Made by a program: the position numbers and the translations under genes | Part shown: piece by piece, positions 59,963 to 64,000 of the stretch | How positions within the stretch are numbered: the stretch's first letter is position 1 | How the letters are laid out: every line of letters begins with the position of its first letter | Notes under the pieces: model-generated | Told to the model about the DNA's origin: nothing | The model's input: only the letters and a program-made list of their open reading frames with translations | Databases searched by the model: none | From: Polynucleobacter sp. UK-Gri1-W3 | GTDB lineage: Bacteria > Pseudomonadota > Gammaproteobacteria > Burkholderiales > Burkholderiaceae | Assembly (NCBI RefSeq): GCF_018881595.1 | Contig: NZ_JACVQA010000008.1 | Span: forward strand, 1-64,000 | Direction of reading: 5' to 3' | Length of the DNA stretch: 64,000 nt

Positions 59963-61291
59963 TCACCCCATCAAAACAGAGATGTAATAGAGCAGTAATC
60001 CAGCTAATGCGGAGCCACCCAATACCGACATAACACCCTTTTGAAACTTAAATAAGGCCAGCCCAGCTAAGGCGCAAATGATGATCGATACCCAGGAAAT
60101 CGAGCCACCAAAGCCCCTTGGTAAAAACACGTGGTATGCAAAAAATAGACCGAGATTAGCAATAACGCCAACGACTGCAGCAGTAATGGCTGTTAGAGGG
60201 GCGGTAAATCCGATCTTGCCATGCGTTGATTCAATTAGTGGACCACCTACCAAGATAAAAAAGAAGGAGGGTAAAAAAGTAAACCAGGTAGCAACACAAG
60301 CGCCGATAACGCCAAACCAAAATGGATTGCTATTGCCAATCAAAGATTGAATGTGTCCTGCAAGGTAGCCCACAAAAGCCACCACCATGATGAGTGGGCC
60401 TGGTGTCGTCTCCCCTAGAGCTAAGCCATCAATCATTTGGTTAGCGCTGAGCCAATGAAAGTGCTCGACTGCCCCTTGGTACACATATGGAAGCACAGCA
60501 TAGGCGCCACCAAATGTCAGAAAGGCAGCCTTCGTAAAGAACCACGCGATATCGACGTACAAAGTCTTCCAGCCAAAGATTGCTACTAAAGCACCCATTG
60601 GAAGCAACCAGCATGCCAGCGCAACCAAGCCATGGCGAGCTGTCTTTGAGTATGTAAATTTCGCATGCTCAGGTGTGGGGGTGTGATCATCAATAATGGC
60701 AGCGCCGTACTCTTTTATTTCTTTAGCGCTATGCCCAATACCTTGCTGAAAATATTCTGGATAGCGTTTGCCTCCCCAGTAGCCAATGGCAGCAGCAATC
60801 AAAACGATGATAGGAAAGGCTAGATTAAGAATGAAGATAGCCAGAAAAGATCCAAGCGCAATCCACTGGAGCGCTTGGTTATGAATTGTGCGCTTACCAA
60901 TGCGAACTGCAGCATGCAGCACGATTGCAGTCACTGCAGGTTTGATGCCAAAAAAGATAGCAGCAATCCAAGGAACCTGTCCAAAGGTAAGGTAAATCCA
61001 AGATAGGCCAATCAAGATAAACAAAGAAGGTAGTACAAAGAGGGTTCCTGCCAGAATGCCACCCCAACTACGGTGCATCAGCCAGCCAATATAAGTAACC
61101 AGCTGTTGGGCCTCTGGCCCCGGTAGCAGCATGCAGTAGTTGAGCGCATGTAAAAAGCGCCGCTCAGAAATCCAGCGACGCTTCTCAACCAACTCTTGAT
61201 GCAGAACAGCGATCTGTCCTGCAGGCCCACCAAAACTAATGAAACCTAGCTTAGCCCAAAACTTCAGGGCATCGCGTAGTGGAATACTCAA
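59963..61291 (-). CDS. chrA: Chromate transporter ChrA
   Basis: A 442-residue inner-membrane protein with two CHR domains. The first has FWAKLGFISFGGPAGQIAVLHQELVEKRRWIS and LLPGPEAQQLVTYIGWLMHRSWGG; the second has FTKAAFLTFGGAYAVLPYVYQ and GLALGETTPGPLIMVVAFVGYLAG. It exports chromate, swapping for protons or sulfate. It starts at TTG 61291, whose first bases overlap the fabI stop (TTGA); no better start is present. Confidence 0.92.
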   Translation of the reverse strand: MSIPLRDALKFWAKLGFISFGGPAGQIAVLHQELVEKRRWISERRFLHALNYCMLLPGPEAQQLVTYIGWLMHRSWGGILAGTLFVLPSLFILIGLSWIYLTFGQVPWIAAIFFGIKPAVTAIVLHAAVRIGKRTIHNQALQWIALGSFLAIFILNLAFPIIVLIAAAIGYWGGKRYPEYFQQGIGHSAKEIKEYGAAIIDDHTPTPEHAKFTYSKTARHGLVALACWLLPMGALVAIFGWKTLYVDIAWFFTKAAFLTFGGAYAVLPYVYQGAVEHFHWLSANQMIDGLALGETTPGPLIMVVAFVGYLAGHIQSLIGNSNPFWFGVIGACVATWFTFLPSFFFILVGGPLIESTHGKIGFTAPLTAITAAVVGVIANLGLFFAYHVFLPRGFGGSISWVSIIICALAGLALFKFQKGVMSVLGGSALAGLLLYYISVLMG

Positions 61292-62073
61292 ACTTCATCC
61301 ATTCCGCCAACAACTTGGCTAAAGCCGTTATCAACGTAAATGATTTCAGCGGTAATGCCATTGGCCAAGTCAGACATTAAGAATGCAGCAGTGTTACCCA
61401 CATCATCAATGGTTACATTGCGACGAAGAGGAGCAGTTTTTTCAACCGCTTCCAAAATTTTGCTAAAGCCTTTAATACCAGATGCAGCCAAGGTTTTAAT
61501 TGGGCCAGCAGAGATACCGTTAGCACGAATACCTTTAGGGCCTACGGAGCCAGCGAGGTAGCGCACGGAAGCTTCAAGCGATGCTTTTGCAAGGCCCATG
61601 GTGTTGTAGTTAGGAACATTCTTCATGGAGCCCAAATAAGTCAAGGTGAGCAACGAAGATTTATCGCGCAACATTGGTAGCGCTTCTTTAGCCATAGCAG
61701 GGAAGCTGTATGCCGAGATGTCATGCGCAATCTTGAAGCCTTCGCGAGAGAGGCCATCCAAGAAATCACCCGCAATTGCCTCGCGTGGAGCAAAGCCAAT
61801 TGCATGCACAAAGCCATCAAACTGAGGCCAGGATTTGGCTAAATCCTTAAAAAGGGCGCTGATTTGCTCATCACTGCCGACATCGCAGTCAAAAATGAGT
61901 TCGGTATTGAATTCTTTTGCAAAATCAACAATACGGTCTTTAAAGCGCTCACCCACATACGTAAAGGCAAGTTCAGCGCCTTCACGATGACAGGCCTTGG
62001 CAATGCCATAGGCGATGGAGCGGTTGGAGAGGAGGCCGGTAATGAGGATTTTTTTGCCGGTGAGAAAGCCCAT
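61288..62073 (-). CDS. fabI: Enoyl-ACP reductase FabI
   Basis: A 261-residue SDR-type enzyme of fatty acid synthesis. N-terminal GKKILITGLLSNRSIAYGIAKA, and the catalytic Tyr/Lys in YNTMGLAKASLEASVRYLA (Tyr-x6-Lys, the FabI spacing). It reduces trans-2-enoyl-ACP with NADH and is the usual triclosan target. chrA follows with a 4-base overlap. Divergent from the yejA-like gene. Confidence 0.96.
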   Translation of the reverse strand: MGFLTGKKILITGLLSNRSIAYGIAKACHREGAELAFTYVGERFKDRIVDFAKEFNTELIFDCDVGSDEQISALFKDLAKSWPQFDGFVHAIGFAPREAIAGDFLDGLSREGFKIAHDISAYSFPAMAKEALPMLRDKSSLLTLTYLGSMKNVPNYNTMGLAKASLEASVRYLAGSVGPKGIRANGISAGPIKTLAASGIKGFSKILEAVEKTAPLRRNVTIDDVGNTAAFLMSDLANGITAEIIYVDNGFSQVVGGMDEV

Positions 62074-62123
62074 GATGTGTCCTTTACTTCAAATATGATT
62101 AGCTATCTACAATTGTTGCATAT

Positions 62124-63992
62124 ATGCCTACCCTCAAGCTCATTCGACAAATTGCCTATTTCTTGCTGCTAGCCCTGCTAGCTGGGCTTGGACCCAATAC
62201 AGCTATGGCGGGGCAGGGAATTGCTCAGTACGGTAAGCCCAAGTATCCCGAGGGTTTTGCCCATTTTGACTACGTCAATCCCAGCGCCCCCCGTGGTGGA
62301 ACCCTGGTCTTGCCAAATCCAGGACAAAGAACCAGTTTTGATAAGTTCAATCCGTATACCTTGCGGGGCGTGACTGCACCTGGGATAGATTTGATGTTTG
62401 AATCTTTGGCCGAAGGAAGTGCAGATGAGGTTTCTAGTATTTACGGTTTATTGGCGGATGACATTGAAGTTGCTAAAGACCGTAAGTCAGTCACATTTCA
62501 TATTCGCTCGGAAGCAAAGTTTTCAGATGGCAGTCCAGTCTTGGCTGCAGACGTAAAGCATAGTTTTGATACCTTGATGAGCGGTCTTGCACATCCTCGT
62601 TACAAAACGACTTTTGCAGATGTGAAACAAGCCGTTGTTATCTCTGATCGAGTAGTACGGTTCGACTTTATAAATAACAATACTGAATTACCGATCATGG
62701 TCGGCACCTTACCCATTTTTTCTCGTAACTGGGGAAAGCGTCCTGACGGTACGATGGTTGCTTTTGACAAGCTCGCCTTTGAGGCGCCGATTGGAAGTGG
62801 CCCTTACTTAATCGAGTCTTTTAAGGCTGGCAAATCGATTACCTATAAGAAAAATCCGCAGTACTGGGTTGATCAACTTAGCAAGCCCCTGAATGTGAGG
62901 GTGGGCTTTTATAATTTTGATCGCGTCTTATACAAACTGTATAGCGATGATGCTGTGAGGCTGGAGGCCTTTAAAGCCGGGGAGTTTGATGCTTTAGTTG
63001 AGTATCGAGCTAAGATTTGGGCTAAAGGTTACGTGGGCTCTAAATTTGATAACGGTACACTTTTAAAGAAGGCCTTTGTTAATCACAATGGCGCTGGCAT
63101 GCAGGGCTTTGCCATGAATGTGCGCAAACCTACATTGCAAGACCCACGCGTTCGCCAAGCATTGGGATTGGCGCTGGATTTTGAATGGCTCAATCGCCAA
63201 ATATTTTTTGATCAGTATGGCCGCATTAATAGCTTCTTTACAAATAGCGATCTAAGCGCGAACTACGATGGTCCACGCAAACCTACTGAAGCAGAATTGA
63301 AATTGCTTAGACCATTGAAGGCTAAATATCCACAGTGGGTACCGGATGCCGTTTTTGGTCCAATGCCTGCACCACCTTCAACGAACTCGCCGGGCAGTCT
63401 TCGTCAAAATCTCCGTCAGGCTCGTGAATTGCTAATGCATGCAGGTTGGCAGTATCGTGATGGCGCCCTTCGGAATGAAAAGGGCGAGCCGTTTCGAATT
63501 GAAATGGTGGAGAACGGTGGATTTTTCTTGAGAGTTCTTTCTGCTTATGGTCGAAATTTGGAAAAGTTAGGCATCCAACTCGATATTCGTACCAGTGACT
63601 TTGCTTTGTATCAAAAGCGTATGGACGAGTATGACTTTGACATGACAACTACTCGTTTTCCGGATTCACAAAATCCAGGAAATGAATTGTGGGACCGATT
63701 TGGCAGTCAAGCAGCCAAAACAAAGGGCTCGGACAACATCATTGGCATACAGTCGCCAGTCGTAGATGCTTTAATAGAAGAGATTACGAAAGCACAGAAT
63801 CGCGAAGAGTTACGTGCAGCATGTAGAGCGCTAGATCGGATTCTTTGGAATAGTTATTACGTCGTTCCCCAGTGGTACAACCCAACGCATCGTATTGCCT
63901 TCCGCACTGAAATGCGCTACCCAGAACCTCCGCTGTATTACCAGGCTGAACCTTGGATCATGCAAAACTGGTGGAAAGAAGAGGCTAAATAA
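62124..63992 (+). CDS. yejA: Family 5 peptide-binding protein (YejA-like)
   Basis: A 622-residue periplasmic binding protein of the SBP family 5. A signal peptide (about 1-29, ending MAGQ) is followed by AQYGKPKYPEGFAHFDYVNPSAPRGGT and RTSFDKFNPYTLRG, the YejA pattern. The C-terminal LWNSYYVVPQWYNPTHRIAF also fits. It would deliver peptides to a YejBEF ABC permease. The following ATG at 63992 (overlapping the stop) is probably the start of yejB, cut by the window edge. Confidence 0.9.
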   Translation: MPTLKLIRQIAYFLLLALLAGLGPNTAMAGQGIAQYGKPKYPEGFAHFDYVNPSAPRGGTLVLPNPGQRTSFDKFNPYTLRGVTAPGIDLMFESLAEGSADEVSSIYGLLADDIEVAKDRKSVTFHIRSEAKFSDGSPVLAADVKHSFDTLMSGLAHPRYKTTFADVKQAVVISDRVVRFDFINNNTELPIMVGTLPIFSRNWGKRPDGTMVAFDKLAFEAPIGSGPYLIESFKAGKSITYKKNPQYWVDQLSKPLNVRVGFYNFDRVLYKLYSDDAVRLEAFKAGEFDALVEYRAKIWAKGYVGSKFDNGTLLKKAFVNHNGAGMQGFAMNVRKPTLQDPRVRQALGLALDFEWLNRQIFFDQYGRINSFFTNSDLSANYDGPRKPTEAELKLLRPLKAKYPQWVPDAVFGPMPAPPSTNSPGSLRQNLRQARELLMHAGWQYRDGALRNEKGEPFRIEMVENGGFFLRVLSAYGRNLEKLGIQLDIRTSDFALYQKRMDEYDFDMTTTRFPDSQNPGNELWDRFGSQAAKTKGSDNIIGIQSPVVDALIEEITKAQNREELRAACRALDRILWNSYYVVPQWYNPTHRIAFRTEMRYPEPPLYYQAEPWIMQNWWKEEAK

Positions 63993-64000
63993 TGCAAGGA

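Overview
The window reads as chromosomal DNA of a small-genome, moderately AT-rich freshwater betaproteobacterium of the Burkholderiaceae, most like Polynucleobacter. This rests on two Bug-type tripartite tricarboxylate receptors, the pst/phoBR layout, CbpA/CbpM, YaeQ, SlyX, AsmA and short intergenic gaps. It is an inference from gene content, not from a marker gene. No rRNA, tRNA, CRISPR array or prophage was seen. The first 117 bases are the right end of an IS3-family insertion sequence.

Region 1 (about 270-28,400) is dominated by phosphorus. It holds pstS-pstC-pstA-pstB-phoU-phoB-phoR, an alkaline phosphatase with an MgtC-like membrane protein, an exopolyphosphatase (Ppx/GppA), two PPK2 polyphosphate kinases, and a secreted calcineurin-like phosphatase with a beta-barrel protein. 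A four-gene operon looks like phospholipid replacement: a PlcP/LpxH-like metallophosphoesterase, a GT4 glycosyltransferase, diacylglycerol kinase and an OlsB-like N-acyltransferase, with a divergent PlsC/OlsA-like acyltransferase. An ars operon (arsR-arsC-acr3) and a second ArsC-like protein lie among these genes. Reading the intergenic DNA by eye, I found 7-4-7 Pho-box-like repeats (CTGTCAT-N4-CTGTCAT type) in front of most of these units. In five or six of them a -10-like hexamer follows 10 or 11 bp after the box. One such promoter drives no annotated gene, only a 30-codon ORF closed by a strong terminator: a candidate phosphate-starvation small protein or small RNA.

Region 2 (about 28,400-40,900) is mainly housekeeping or uncharacterised genes: a small lipoprotein, a protein with a histone-H1-like tail, YdcH, PhnA-like, AsmA, a holin-IV-like membrane protein, SlyX, DUF1653, a luciferase-like oxidoreductase, a solitary PIN protein, YaeQ, a large FAD protein, a P-loop protein whose Walker A lysine is Asn, an ABC-F ATPase and CbpA/CbpM.

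Region 3 (about 40,900-47,500) is a sugar-acid uptake and catabolism cluster: a UxaA-type dehydratase, a 3-hydroxyacyl-CoA/gulonate dehydrogenase-like protein, an SMP-30 lactonase, a GntR/HutC regulator, an Ldh-family dehydrogenase and a Bug receptor. Region 4 (47,500-55,700) carries a pirin, a membrane-anchored TAXI-type binding protein, PsiE, a flavocytochrome c sulfide dehydrogenase pair, and a GT39/sialidase-like/membrane-protein operon. Region 5 (55,700-64,000) holds a second Bug receptor with a CitE-like lyase, MmgE/PrpD and a MaoC-like hydratase (organic-acid CoA metabolism), then ChrA, FabI and a YejA-like peptide-binding protein whose operon runs off the right edge.
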